NCBI GenBank assembly: GCA_030522415.1 | Contig: CM060107.1 | Span: 612,001-676,000 of the forward strand | Length of the DNA stretch: 64,000 nucleotides | Source: Channallabes apus | Lineage: Eukaryota > Chordata > Actinopteri > Siluriformes > Clariidae | Reading direction: 5' to 3' | In this document: one piece after another, positions 46,574 to 58,239 of the stretch | How the letters are laid out: the number at the start of each line of letters is the position of its first letter | How positions within the stretch are numbered: position 1 is the stretch's first letter | Notes under the pieces: model-generated | Database searches by the model: none | Told to the model about the DNA's origin: nothing | What the model saw: the letters and a program-made list of their open reading frames with translations, nothing else | Position numbers and translations under genes: made by a program

Positions 46574-46575
46574 GA
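46082..46575. other. Region just upstream of the large mucin exon
   Basis: I searched the - strand here for counterparts of the smaller gene's exon 5 and found none. It has Tc1-terminus-like sequence around 46381 (CAGTCATGCC) and (CA)n at 46523-46571. Confidence 0.45.
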
Positions 46576-47927
46576 AGAAAGCTGCGTCCGGTTTCTCGAT
46601 AACATACACTCTTAGCGCTCTAAGAAGACTCTTCAGATATATCTTACGTTAAGTGATTACTTCTTAAGTCGCTGCCTCTTAGGTCCGACGTTACCCGGCG
46701 CTGTCTACAGTGAAGGTCCTGAATTAGCAGACATCGGTTGCTCAGGAATCGATTTTTCACTCCTTTTGCATGACAGCGTTAAGAAAGACGGCACTTTCTA
46801 TGCAAATTAAACATTGCACTAAATTGTTCCAATGATGTTTATTTCGACATGGGTTAACTTCAGCATGCGATAATAGACAAATATATAAATTAAATCACCA
46901 AACTGTCGCTAATATTTTCATGTAACCTGTAGTGGTGGTGAAACGAAACCGGGTATACCTGTACAATCATAGTTGATTGACAAACAGCTGACAAACATTC
47001 TTCACCAGCTTCAGAAACAGTGTGAGGCATGTCAGTGGTTGGGGTTGAATAGTGTACTATGGAATGAATACGATGAGATGACTGTTACATGCAGGTGTGT
47101 GTTGCATGTACTGTATGTGCGCATGCGTGGCTGCTTGTGGCGACGTGCGTGCTCTCTCTCTCTCTCTCTCTTTTTCTCTCTCACTCTCCCTCTCTCTTAG
47201 GTGGTCCCCAAGAGGTTTATACCCCGCACGGTGGCTGTAAGTACGGTTCATCATGATTCAGCGAGTTTCCATCTTTCCACGCAAAGAAATGTAACATGTT
47301 TAACATGCGGACGCTCGCGGACCTTACAGATCTTCGCGGATAGGTGATACAGTGGTATTACGCATTACAATCACTCAGAAAAATGTACATGACCCACACG
47401 GCTCAGCGAACAGCGCCGTGTTCAGTTTAACACAACACCACGCTGTATCGCTGCCACATTGTTCGCCACCTGTTTAATATTAATAGTGATTGCCAATTTT
47501 AATGCATTAGTCACATTATGAAATAGTCTAATTAAAAGTCACTCTATTAGTTCTGATATCAAATAAAATAACATTCTTAAACAGGCCTACAGTATATTCC
47601 ATCATTAATACGACCGGTAACGTGCCATAATGTGTTTCGATACACCGCTGATTTATAAAGACTGCTGCTCAGTGGCGGCCACTAGTGTCTCGAGCTGAAA
47701 CTACGCTAAGAGTGAGGCAAGGCAAGGCAAGTTTATTTGTATAGCACATTTCATACACAATGGTAATTCGAAGTGCTTTACATAAAAGAGAAGAAGATAA
47801 TTATAAAAAGAAATAGAAAATAATAGCACTAAAACTTTTTAAATTATTTAAATTTGATTAAAAATAAAAACAACTCATGACACTTTGAAATCTACTTACA
47901 AATTTGATTTAGAAACAGTTAAAAATG

Positions 47928-47978
<51 letters not shown>

Positions 47979-48473
47979 TTAAGTAAATATAAAATACATT
48001 GCAGTCGGTTCGGACGTATCACGGAGCTCATTTAATAAATGCGCAGCTAAACAGATGAGTTTTAAGTCTTGATTTAAATGTGACTAATGTTTTAGTACAT
48101 CTGATCTCTTCTGGATCTGGTTCCACCTGCGGGCAGCATAATGGCTAAAGGCGACTCCCCTTGTTTTGTGTGAACTCTTGGTATTTCTAACTGACTCGAT
48201 CCTAACGATCTGAGTCGTCTGTTAGGTTTATATTCAGTGAGAATATCTGTAATGTATTTAGGTCCTAGGCCATTGAATGATTTATAAACGAGTAAAAGTA
48301 CTTTAAAATCTATTCTAAGTTTGGTCCGGACCAACCTTATGAATGTGTGACTTAGCTAAGAGATACTTAGCGTAAGAACGTTTCAGGAAATGCGCCATAA
48401 AGTTAAGAGAGAGGTTAAGGTACAACTTAAGTACTACTTAGTGATAAGAAGCTTTCGAGAAACCGGGCCCTGA
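46576..48473 (-). mobile_element. Inverted-repeat DNA transposon (first copy, non-autonomous)
   Basis: Ends are TCCGGTTTCTCGATAA at the left and TTCGAGAAACCGGGCCC at the right. The interior matches the element at 61879-63805 in reverse orientation: GCGCTGTCTACAGTGAAGGT, GAAAGACGGCACTTTCTATG and GCTCAGTGGCGGCCACTAG all have counterparts there. A small inverted-repeat element (47205-47370) and an L2 tail (47712-48325) are nested inside. No transposase is seen. Superfamily undecided (Harbinger-like ends are one possibility). Confidence 0.8.
47712..48335 (-). mobile_element. L2 LINE 3' fragment nested in the transposon
   Basis: The reverse strand reads LRIDFKVLLLVYKSFNGLGP and LGSSQLEIPRVHTKQGESP, the L2 C-terminus. 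It ends with the tail GTGCTATACAAATAAA. The matching sequence in the 61.9-kb copy runs on without it, so the insertion is younger than the host element. A (TAA)n lies at 47931-47970. Confidence 0.85.
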
Positions 48474-49366
48474 TCATTAAGAATGCACGTTTCGAGAAAA
48501 GGTATCACGCGGCAATCTGTGAAAATGCCCTTCATTACCTGTAGGGGGAAGTATTGTGTGTCTACTGAAGCCGAAAGTGTCTTGTGTCTCTTAGGCCCAT
48601 TGACAGCAAGCGACAGAGCTCATAAACGTGTCGAGCTCAAACTGTAAATACGATATGTATTTATTCTTCATTTTCTTCTCTCCTTCAATGATGATACTTC
48701 TTTAACTGCGCTTTCTCCATTCAGTGTTATTATTATTAGTATTATTATTAGTAGAAGTGGTACTAGTAGTAATTTATTATTATTGTCATTATACTTATTA
48801 TTATTGTGTGTGCAAAAAGACGAAGTACAACAAAGAATACAAAGATGTACGATATGTTAGCCTAAAACATTAATGTTTTATTGTGTTTATGCGCTCTAAA
48901 TATACACTAAACAATAAACACTGCCTTGTGCAAAGTGAAAGTTGAGTTGCGTGTACGGCTTTTTGATCAAAAGCCTGATCAAAGATATGAGCAGATTTAT
49001 CGATAAAACTACAGACATGAAATAAAACAAACACAAAAATATATGCTACTCGCTGAATACAACGCGACAGCACGCAGAATCCCCTGGCTTTGACTGCACT
49101 TCCTCCATTCATTAGTAAAAATGCTGGGTTTCTGTAAACACATCGTTGGGTTGTTTACAGTTTATGCTGGGTCAAAATTCTGTGTTATTTCAGGTACTTT
49201 AATCACACTGTTGGGTTACTTTTGCTATGAATACAAAAAGTGCTGCATGTTTAAACTCAAAAAACGGAAAAAGAAATGTCTCCGTTTCCTCCCCAGACCT
49301 TTTGTTCCGGGGTATATGCAGTAAACCCACGGGTGGACACGATGATTTAAAGATTTAATTAAACAC

Positions 49367-49409
<43 letters not shown>

Positions 49410-49622
49410 TGGCATTTTAATTCAAATCCAACATTTTAATGGTCAGTGATCGGTGCATGGGCGTCAACGCGCATGTTCTGTAATATTCCATTGTCATTCA
49501 TACTGCCATAGTTTAGCCCTTTACTAAAGCATTCGCTAGTTCGTAAGCAAGTAAGCAAATAAAAGATAAATGAATAAATAGATTTAAATGGTACTTCAGC
49601 ATAGTAAAAGTACCCTAGCATG

Positions 49623-49657
<35 letters not shown>

Positions 49658-49700
49658 TTAAATATAATTTGTGATAGTGTTTAATTAAATTCTTAACATT
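48474..49700. other. Intergenic, no gene seen
   Basis: A/T-rich. (TTA)n at about 48726-48800 and (TA)n at 49371-49408. Small open frames here have no support. Confidence 0.5.
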
Positions 49701-49724
49701 TTAATGGTTAGTGTTTGTTGCAGA

Positions 49725-49910
49725 CATCCACACTATTTTTGGGGAAGAGCTTGGCTTGTACAGGTTACTTTACACTGATCAACAGTCGACGCCCCGCCGT
49801 AACCAGCAGATCAAAGGAGCAGTTATTGGCTATGACACGGGGCCTTCTGAGTTTGGAGGCCAGGGTTGGTTGGAAGCACGTTTGAAAGAGAAGATAACGT
49901 CACAATCACA
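49725..49910 (+). other. Unrecognised open segment after an acceptor-like site
   Basis: TTTGTTGCAG precedes a G/C-richer segment that stays open (FGEELGLYRLLYTDQQ, then GYDTGPSEFGGQGW) in a very A/T-rich surrounding. No donor, partner exon or family is apparent, so it could be chance or an old retroposed piece. Confidence 0.2.
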
Positions 49911-50049
49911 CACACAAACTCTCTGTGCATACACACCTACAGTATGAGACGCGCGCACAGACACACACAAACAATGTTCACACACACAAACTCTCTGTGC
50001 AGAGACACCATGCAGAGAACAACTGAACAACAAGTCTTCACTTCATAAT

Positions 50050-50742
50050 ACACCTAAAAATTTATATTTAGGCCTAAAAAGATGCTTTAAAATGAATCTA
50101 AAATTAGAAATACAACAAACACAAATATATAGGCTATACTCGCTAGATAAACTCTGGCTTTTCCAACACGCCAGCGCGCTCCGATGTGAGCCGATTTATT
50201 CAAGTCATAAATATATAGAGAGATAAATAACATAGAGAAAGTATAATATGACTGTCCATACAGTAAATAAAAAGAAAAGCATCAAATCAAACAATTATGT
50301 CTGATTTAATTATCATTATTATTATTATTATTTTTTTTTTTTACATCTATTTTAGGCAGAGACGTCTGGTCTGTCTTCTTAATTTATCAAAACCCCCTAC
50401 AGTATTTGCCAAGAGCGTACACAGAGGTGACACCCACAGAACCCCCCAGTTACTGTAATCCCCCTTCTCACCTTTCATTCATGATAGGTGTGAAGTTATA
50501 AAACCGGTTTGTTGATGGTGGAATTCGCTGGATTGAGGGGTTTAAAACGATTTAACAAGACCGAGCTGATCTACATGAAAGGTGTGAAGTAGGATTACTG
50601 AGCGCGCTGTCGCGTTGTATATACTGTACAACACGCGTTAATCAACCTTTTGATAAAAATGCTGCCTTTTGTAAAGTGAAAGTACTTTACAAAAGACGAA
50701 CAGCTTTATTTCAGTCAGCTTTATTTTAATTCACAATCACAT

Positions 50743-50789
<47 letters not shown>

Positions 50790-50900
50790 ATATTTGTTCA
50801 TTCATGTCTTCTGATGATGGCGAGACATTCGCCTTAGTTAACACTATCAGATAGCCTACTATCAGGAAATTTAATTAATTTCAAGACCATTTAAACTGAG
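50050..50900. other. Intergenic, no gene seen
   Basis: Contains (TTA)n at 50308-50330 and (TA)n at 50751-50786; nothing else recognised. Confidence 0.5.
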
Positions 50901-50924
50901 GCATTGTCATGTCTTTCACGGTTT

Positions 50925-51056
50925 TGTCTTCATGAATCTTTATGATTCATACACATTTACATTTCATACAAACTTAAATAATTCTTTTGATTCTGTAAAG
51001 CTGCTTTGCGACAATGTCAATTGTTATAAGCGCTATACAAATATAATTTAATTGCA
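50925..51056 (+). mobile_element. L2-type LINE tail
   Basis: Near-identical to 56950-57085: GATTCATACACATTTACATT, AACTTAAATAATTCTTTTGA and GACAATGTCAATTGTTATAA, ending GCGCTATACAAATAT. Confidence 0.75.
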
Positions 51057-51099
51057 TATTCAGTGAAGAACAACAGATTTATTTACATTCCCGAATGTT

Positions 51100-51549
51100 G
51101 CTTGCGGCAAGTCGCGGCATGACCTGTGCGCCAGATTGCGGCATCTAACGGGAAAACACGCTTGCATTAGTCAGAACTACAAAAAACTACAACTCCCAAC
51201 ACCAACGCCGCTGTTCCCCTGAATACTAACACCTGAAACCAATTACTGAACTAATAAAAGAGACTCTCACACTTACGGTCGTTGCAAAGTATACGCTCCC
51301 TGTGATTAATCTCCAGTGTCGTTACCAAGCCGTTCTTACGTATCTCTTTTCCGATATTGACCCCGCTTGTATTTTTGTTTCCGAGTTCAGCCTGATCCAG
51401 TTTATGCCCGACGCACATCGCCTGACCCTTGCTTGTTTTCTCTACTCCCTATTTTGGATTATCCCTACTGGTTTGTTTGTTCTGTTCTTAACCTCTGGTT
51501 AATAAATATCTTAACTGCACCTGCGTTCTCCGAGTCTGCTTCCTGACAG
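51100..51549 (+). mobile_element. Possible solo LTR (Ty3/gypsy-like)
   Basis: It ends CTGCACCTGCGTTCTCCGAG then TCTGCTTCCTGACAG after a polyadenylation-like TTAATAAATATC, a common layout of fish gypsy LTRs. The left boundary and target duplication could not be fixed, and no internal gag or pol adjoins it. Confidence 0.4.
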
Positions 51550-51599
51550 CATTCTTAATGGCCACATCTGTAGGCGTCATTGTCTATAGTCCACAGTCA

Positions 51600-54160
51600 A
51601 GAGATGTCTTGTGTAGTAAATACAAGTGCTTCACAACAAGGTGCAAACCCCTGGTAACTAGGGTCAGACCAATAAGTAACCTCTATTATCTCCCTTTATC
51701 TTTAAGATCTTAGAAAATTATGTATCACAGCACAGGAAAAGTTCAGGTTAAGGTAGGAAACAACCTGCTATTGGCCTATGATCATGGTTGAGTGTCTTAG
51801 AAAAGTTAGTAGGAATTAAAGAATTAAGCCTCTCCTGGCTCAGGTCCTATCTGACCGATCGTTATCAGTTTGTAGAAACTTAAATGATGACTATTCTGCA
51901 TGTTCTCAAATGAAGTTTGGTGGTCTACAGGGCTTGGTTTTAGGCCCACTGCTATTTTATCTTTAATTACCTACTCAGGGCAACATAATTCGTAAGCATA
52001 GTATTAGTTTCAACTGTTATGCTGATGATACACAGCTATACAGGTCCTTCTAAAAAAATTAGCATATTGTGATAAAGTTCATTATTTTCTTAATGTACTG
52101 ATAAACATTAGACTTTCATATATTTTAGATTCATTAAACACAACTGAAGTAGTTCAAGCCTTTTATTGTTTTAATATTGATGATTGTGGCATACAGCTCA
52201 TGAAAACCCAAAATCCCTATCTCAAAAAATTAGCATATTTCATCTGACCAATAAAAGAAAAGTGTTTTTAATACAAAAAAAAGTCAACCTTCAAATAATT
52301 ATATGTTCAGTTCTGCACTCAATACTTGGTCGGGAATCCTTTTGCAGATTCTTGTGTCATGTGTCTCTCAACTTTCTCTTCACAATATCCCACAGATTCT
52401 CTATGGGGTTCAGGTCAGGAGAGTTGGCAGGCCAATTGAGCACAGTAATACCATGGTCAGTAAACCATTTACCAGTGGTGTTGGCACTGTGAGCAGGTGC
52501 CAGGTCGTGCTGAAAAATGAAATCTTCATCTCCATAAAGCTTTTCAGCAGATGGAAGCATGAAGTGCTCCAAAATCTCCTGATAGCTAGCTGCATTGACC
52601 CTGCCCTTGATAAAACACAGTGGACCAACACCAGCAGCTGACATGGCACCCCAGACCATCACTGACTGTGGGTACTTGACACTGGACTTCAGGCATTTTG
52701 GCATTTCCCTCTCCCCAGTCTTCCTCCAGACAAAATTTGCAACCTGTAGCCCATTTCCTGCATACGCCTGTACACGGTGGCTCTGGATGTTTCTACTCCA
52801 GACTCAGTCCACTGCTTCCGCAGGTCCCCCAAGGTCTGGAATCGGTCCTTCTCCACAATCTTCCTCAGGGCCCGGTCACCTCTTCTCGTTGTGCAGCGTT
52901 TTCTGCCACACTTTTTCCTTCCCACAGACTTCCCACTGAGGTGCCTTGATACAGCACTCTGGGAACAGCCTATTCGTTCAGAAATGTCTTTCTGTGTCTT
53001 ACCCTCTTGCTTGAGGGTGTCAATGATGGCCTTCTGGACAGCAGTCAGGTCGGCAGTCTTACCCATGATTGCGGTTTTGAGTAATGAACCAGGCTGGGAG
53101 TTTTTAAAAGCCTCAGGAATCTTTTGCAGGTGTTTAGAGTTAATTAGTTGATTCAGATGATTAGGTTAATAGCTCGTTTAGAGAACCTTTTCATGATATG
53201 CTAATTTTTTGAGATAGGGATTTTGGGTTTTCATGAGCTGTATGCCACAATCATCAATATTAAAACAATAAAAGGCTTGAACTACTTCAGTTGTGTGTAA
53301 TGAATCTAAAATATATGAAAGTCTAATGTTTATCAGTACATTACAGAAAATAATGAACTTTACCACAATATGCTAATTTTTTGAGAAGGACCTGTATGTC
53401 TCAGCAAAACTAGTTGAGAAAAGCCAGCTTAATAAAGAGGAATGTGTGAAGAGACTTTATGTTAATTAACTTCCTTCTGCTTAATCCTGACAAGACAGAA
53501 CCACATGCAACTAGAAGTAAGCCTTCTGATCACACAGTAACTCTAGATGGCCTTTCTGTTCCATCAAGTACAGAAGTAAAAAACCTTGGTGTGATTATAG
53601 ATTCCAGTCTTTCATTTGAAGCACATGTAGATAACATTACCAGGATAACATTCTTTCATCCCAGAAATATTGCAAAGATAAGAAATATATTGGTGTTAGA
53701 TGATGCAGAAAAACTACTTCATGCTTTTATCACCTCTAGGTTGGATTATTGGTTGTATTAATGCCTTATTGTCTGGATGCTCAACAGGGTGCATAAACAA
53801 GTTCCAGTTAGTCCAGAATGCAGCTGTAAGACTCCCTGTGAAATTTCATATTGATTTAAAAATACTACTATTGACCTATAAAGCACTAAATGGCTTCATG
53901 CCACAGTTCCTGATAGGATCTTTCGTGCCTAACTCAATCAAAGAATGGCGGCTGCTTGTCATACTACAGTACTGTGCTCGTCCAATTTCTCAGTGTACTC
54001 ACAGGAAAAGCATTAAAATGGGCATCAGCTGTCTGGAATCAAGGTGATGAAAATAAGGATTCATTTGAGCAATTCCTTGACATGTTTAAACAAGTATTTG
54101 ATCATGCACCAGAGACGAATTCCTCTTAATCCACTAAGGAAAACATTCTGTGGATAAATA
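51600..54160 (+). mobile_element. L2-like LINE split by a Tc1 transposon
   Basis: The first half (to 52040) reads [12 protein letters not shown], a decayed RT box and [11 protein letters not shown]. The second half (from 53397) resumes directly with VSAKTS, then NPDKTEPHATRS, SSLSFEAHVDNITR and IAKIRNILVLDDAEKLLHAF. The LINE is interrupted exactly in the codons after YADD. Many stops make both halves dead. Confidence 0.88.
52041..53394 (-). mobile_element. Tc1-like transposon with an internally deleted transposase
   Basis: Termini CAGGTCCTTCTAAAAAAATT and AATTTTTTGAGAAGGACCTG are flanked by TA at 52039-52040 and 53395-53396. The inverted repeats are about 200 bp. On the - strand the N-terminal part starts at 53066 (MGKTADLTAVQKAIIDTLKQ, with SQSAVSRHLSG and a GRKKCGRKRC hook). 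The catalytic end follows in another frame (MVWGAMSAAGVGP, FQHDLAPAHSA, NSPDLNPIENLW). The middle, which should carry the first catalytic Asp (a WSDES-type box), is missing at about 52715-52740. Confidence 0.92.
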
Positions 54161-54248
54161 TGCATTAAACGTCTGCACACTGGCTGTGGGGAGTGGATAG
54201 AATCAATCCACAATCAATAATGTTCTCCAAAACATGTCATTTCATATA

Positions 54249-55363
54249 CAGTGGACCCTTGGATTGCGAGCATAATTAGTTCCGGAAACGTGCTTGTGTA
54301 TCAAAAGTGAATTTCCCCCATAAGAAATAATGGAAACTCAAACGATTAATTCCACAACCCAGAAATATTCATATAAAAATAATGAATATACAAAATATAA
54401 AGTAAAGAAACAAACAAATTAACCTGCATTTTACCTTTGAAAAGTGTAATAATGCAGAGCAGTTCTGTAACTTAGGCCTTTATTGACAACAACAGAAGGC
54501 ATAAAATAGTTACAACACAAACCTAATGACACACGTGCTCTCTGCTTCCCGCCTTCAGCTGCTTGTTCTTCACTCTTTTTGAAAATCCTTACCATTACTC
54601 ACTACTGCCATCTAGTGGATAGGTGAACAATAAACCCACTTTACTACAAAAAGAATCCTAGCTGCACACACGCACGCACACACCCCTCTGCGTGAGCACA
54701 CGCACGCGCGCGCACACACACACACACACACAGACCTCTGGGCAAGCACACACAACCCCACCCCAAAATAAAACAAAAACAAAATAAAACAGGCTCTAGA
54801 GGAAAAACATTGGCTCAGTTGTGATCACGTTACTCTCAGCATCAAAACAAGAAGCGAATCCACATGATACACGATTTTACAAAAATTACAATAACATTTT
54901 TTGTGCTTTTCAAGTTCAAGTTCAAAGGCTTTATTGTCACTTCAACCATATACAGTTAGTACACAGTGAAACGAAACAACTTTCCTCCAGGACCAGGTGC
55001 TACATGCAACATACATTTACATCACTTAACAGAAGAGCTAAAACTAGCTAACTAATAGGCCTAGTTAGCTGGCTAGCAGAGACAAGACAGGACAGATTGA
55101 CCTGACAACCAAAATTTTTAAACAACATAAATTATCAACATAAATTAACAAAAACTAACTAGCTAACCTAGAGACAACAGACAACATAAATTGCAACAAA
55201 GTGACGGTGTGGCAAATATAACATAATACTTTGTGGTGTTGAGGTGATGAGTTGAGGTAGTGCAGAACCAGTAACGGTTCCTTAAAGTAGCAGCAAGAAT
55301 TTAGAACTTTTCTTGGGGAACGCTCGCAAACTGGGTTACTCGCAATCTGAGGTTCCACTGTAT
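54249..55363. mobile_element. Inverted-repeat DNA element (CAGTGGAACCTC ends)
   Basis: The left end TACAGTGGACCCTTGGATTG and the right end CAATCTGAGGTTCCACTGTA are inverted copies; GCGAGCA and CTCGCAA blocks follow. TA may be the target duplication. No transposase is seen. Family A (54903-55290) is nested in it. (CA)n or (CG/CA)n lies at about 54666-54735. Confidence 0.7.
54903..55290 (-). mobile_element. Short interspersed repeat, family A (second copy)
   Basis: AAAGGCTTTATTGTCACTTC, CTTTCCTCCAGGACCAGGTG, AAACTAGCTAACTAATAGGC and GATGAGTTGAGGTAGTG are in the same order as at 21500-21795. Nested within the inverted-repeat element. Confidence 0.65.
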
Positions 55364-55539
55364 TAAACTGTAACTAAATTTTAATTTGTTATTTTGATTA
55401 TGACACGTATTCCAAAACATTACACTTATGTAAAACAAGTCCTCCAGAATCTACAAGTGAATTAACTGTTCATCAAAGGTGAGAGGTTTGAATTCCACAC
55501 AGAAACTTTTCTTTCTGGGAAACATCGAAGAAACGGGGT

Positions 55540-55890
55540 ACCAGCAGTAAAATATCAGCAGTAAAGGACTGGCCAATCCGCAAAACGATCAAAGAACTAC
55601 AATGCTTTCTTGGATTTGGAAATTTTAATCAAAGATTCATCAAAAACTTTATTCTTGTTGCTGCTCCTCTGACAAGCCTTTTGAACGGAAATAAGGAAAT
55701 GTTCTCATGGTCTCCAGAAGCTGACATGGCATTTCAAAAATTAAAGGAAGTATTCATCAGAGTGCCCATTCTCAAGCACCCAGACCCCTTGACACCTCTC
55801 ATAGTAGAAGTGAATGGAGCCGGAGCAGGGCTCTCACAAAGATTCAGTGAAAACTATCAAGAAAGAACTTTTACAAGTCAGTCAGGATAA
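55540..55890 (+). mobile_element. Ty3/gypsy pol fragment (RT end to RNase H start)
   Basis: Reads TIKELQCFLGFGNFNQRFI, then APLTSLLNG, FSWSPEADMAFQKLKE and PILKHPDPLTPLIVEV. These are the connection region and the first strand of gypsy RNase H. The usual catalytic Asp position after IVEV is Asn here. No LTR or integrase is attached, so it is a dead scrap. Confidence 0.8.
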
Positions 55891-55914
55891 GCGAATCTGC
55901 CAAATGCGGGAATG

Positions 55915-56080
55915 TAAATGAAATTGAGGGCGGAGCTTTTTCTTACAAAGCCCCAAAGTTATAGAATAGTCTTCCAAATAGTGTTCGGGACTCATAGACA
56001 GTCTCAGTGTTTAAGTCTAGGCTCAAAACCAATTTATTTAGCCAAGCATTTTTATACAGTAAATACTGTATCATATTTTT
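55915..56080 (+). mobile_element. L2 C-terminal fragment
   Basis: Translation in shifting frames gives NSLPNSVRDS and VFKSRLKTNLFSQAFL, the last conserved part of L2 ORF2. Confidence 0.65.
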
Positions 56081-56820
56081 TTTTTCCTATTAGCATTTTG
56101 TCTCCTTACGTCCATTTTCCTTTTCAAGGTCACGAACAGTGTATGTGATGAATAAAATAAAATTTCGATTTTGAATTTTATTTGAAAACGCAAGATGCTG
56201 GGAGGTATTTGCACATGCCTCCAAAAACTATTCCAAGAATTTGACATTGTATTCCATGTGTATGAACTTTGCTTTGATTTCTTGACTGTGTGTGTGCTTC
56301 CTCTCATCTAACCTGTTTGCTGATTACCCGAACACAGCTTGTGACTTACAGTAACCTTGCATTTGAATTATCTGTGTTTGATTTGACTATCGTACTACAA
56401 TAGTAAATAGCTGGGTACAAACCAAATAAAGCATCAGCGACATAACAACAACATACTGTAGGAATCTTCATCATAAAACTATTACCAAAAGATAACAAAG
56501 ATAAATAGAAAATGCAGTTTTTCTAAAATGCAGATGGTTTCATTTATTAGGGGGAAAAAGCTTTCCAAACCTACAGTATCTACCCCTTTAAGACCAAATA
56601 ATAAGCAAAGCATCTACTTAGAAGATGGTTCTGGCCTCGACTGGTGTGGTCAGCTCTGAGGACTTGACAATTCGATAGTTCAGGACTGGAACTTTCTACA
56701 AGTCTATCTGAGTCTCGAATAACTACTGGACTCCATTTTACATCAAGTATTATAACATCAATTAACATCAACTATTATAGCTGAACCTAACACTTAACAC
56801 TGTATAAATGCAGTTCATTT
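56081..56820. other. No gene seen
   Basis: A/T-rich sequence without recognised repeats or coding signal. Confidence 0.5.
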
Positions 56821-56824
56821 CCTG

Positions 56825-57088
56825 CTATCTGTTTCACCCAGATGAGGATGGGTTCCCTGTCGAGTCTGGTTCCTCTCAAGGTTTCTTCCTATTACCATCT
56901 CAGGGAGTTTTTCCTTGCCACTGTCGCCCTCGGGCTTGCTCGCCAGGGACTATCTGAACATTTTGATTCATACACATTCTCATTCCATACAAACTTAAAT
57001 AATTCTTTTGATTGTGTAAAGCTGTTTTGAGACAATGTCAATTGTTAAAAGCGCTATACAAATAAAACTGAATTGAATTGAATTGAAA
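56825..57088 (+). mobile_element. L2-type LINE 3' tail
   Basis: CACCCAGATGAGGATGGGTT to GCGCTATACAAATAAAACTG, ending in (GAATT)n, the normal L2 3' terminus in fish. Confidence 0.8.
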
Positions 57089-57089
57089 G

Positions 57090-57310
57090 TAATTGATATG
57101 TATCAGTCTAGAAAGAGTTACCGAGCCATTTATAAGGATTTGGGACTCCAGTGCACACCGCGGTGAGAGCCATGTCTACAAATGGAGAAAACATGGAACA
57201 GCGGTGCCAGAACAGAGAACAGTCTAGATGTACGTCTTCCTCGATCTCCGAGAGATGGTGAGACCAGGCGAGCAGTGCTGGAGGATCAGAGGGAACGTGC
57301 TGCAGGGTGT
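57090..57310 (+). mobile_element. Tc1-like N-terminal fragment
   Basis: SYRAIYKDLGLQCTP and a WRKHGT-like stretch (QMEKTWNSG in the shifted frame) match the helix-turn-helix part seen at 13960-14160. Catalytic part absent. Confidence 0.55.
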
Positions 57311-57324
57311 GATTAGAGATAAGA

Positions 57325-57830
57325 ATTAAGAGAGTGCTGGGCCATTTGTTAGTTTTGTAGGCAAGCTTCTGGGTGTTGAATTTGATGTAGGCATCTACAG
57401 GAAGCCAATGCAGGGAGCGGAGAAGCGGGTGGTGTGGAAGAACTTGGGAAGGTTAAAAACAAGACGTGCAGCTGCATTCTGGATCAGCAGCAGAGGTTGA
57501 ATGGTGGACAAAGACAGACCTGCGTTGCAGTAGTCCATTCTTGAAATAACTCAACAAGCACCTGAGTAGCCTGTGTTGAAAGAAATTGGTGAATTCTAAA
57601 AAAAAAAAAATAAGCTTAGCAATGTGTGGGAAAATTGACAGTTGATTGTCCAGGTTTACCCCAAGATTGTGGGCAATGACTGATGGAGTAAACCGATCTT
57701 TGTCCAGGGAGATCACAAGGCCTTGATGGAAATAAATCACCTGGGATGAACAGCAGTTTGGTTTTAGTGAGATTGAGTTTCAGCTGGTGAGCCGTCATCC
57801 AGGATGAATGTCTGCCAGACATACTGTACT
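57325..57830 (-). mobile_element. CR1/Rex1-like LINE fragment
   Basis: The reverse strand reads WMTAHQLKLNLTKTKLLFIP, the segment after the YADD box. Further on the wording [19 protein letters not shown] appears in other frames. Truncated at both ends. Confidence 0.6.
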
Positions 57831-58239
57831 GTGGTCTGGGTGGAATAGTTTGCCTGATAGTTTGTGTTTAGACAAAATGTACAGAAGAAAGGGAAACAAT
57901 GGTAATGCACCTACAAGCCACCAAAGAAACTCAATGTTCTGAAAATATGGTGTTAATGAAAAGCAGTAAAATGCCACTATGAGGTACGTAAAACATATGT
58001 AGTTAAAGCAAATTGAGGTCCTGTGAAATACCTGAACTATTTAGAACTATGCGCTAAAATGCTCCCTCTTTTTGAATTCTTGTTCAAACTAAGCTTTTCA
58101 ATAGCAAACTAATGAAACTGGTCTTGAGAAAAATTATGGTAACCCTAGAAACGATGGAAAATAATTTGATCATAGTGACATGTTAAACCAAAGTACAAAC
58201 CGGATGGGACACTAAACAAATTGTGAATAAAAACTGAAT

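Noticed and set aside
48870..49324. Short frames of 67-80 codons on either strand
   Set aside because: No homology, no splice sites, and composition like the surrounding A/T-rich DNA.
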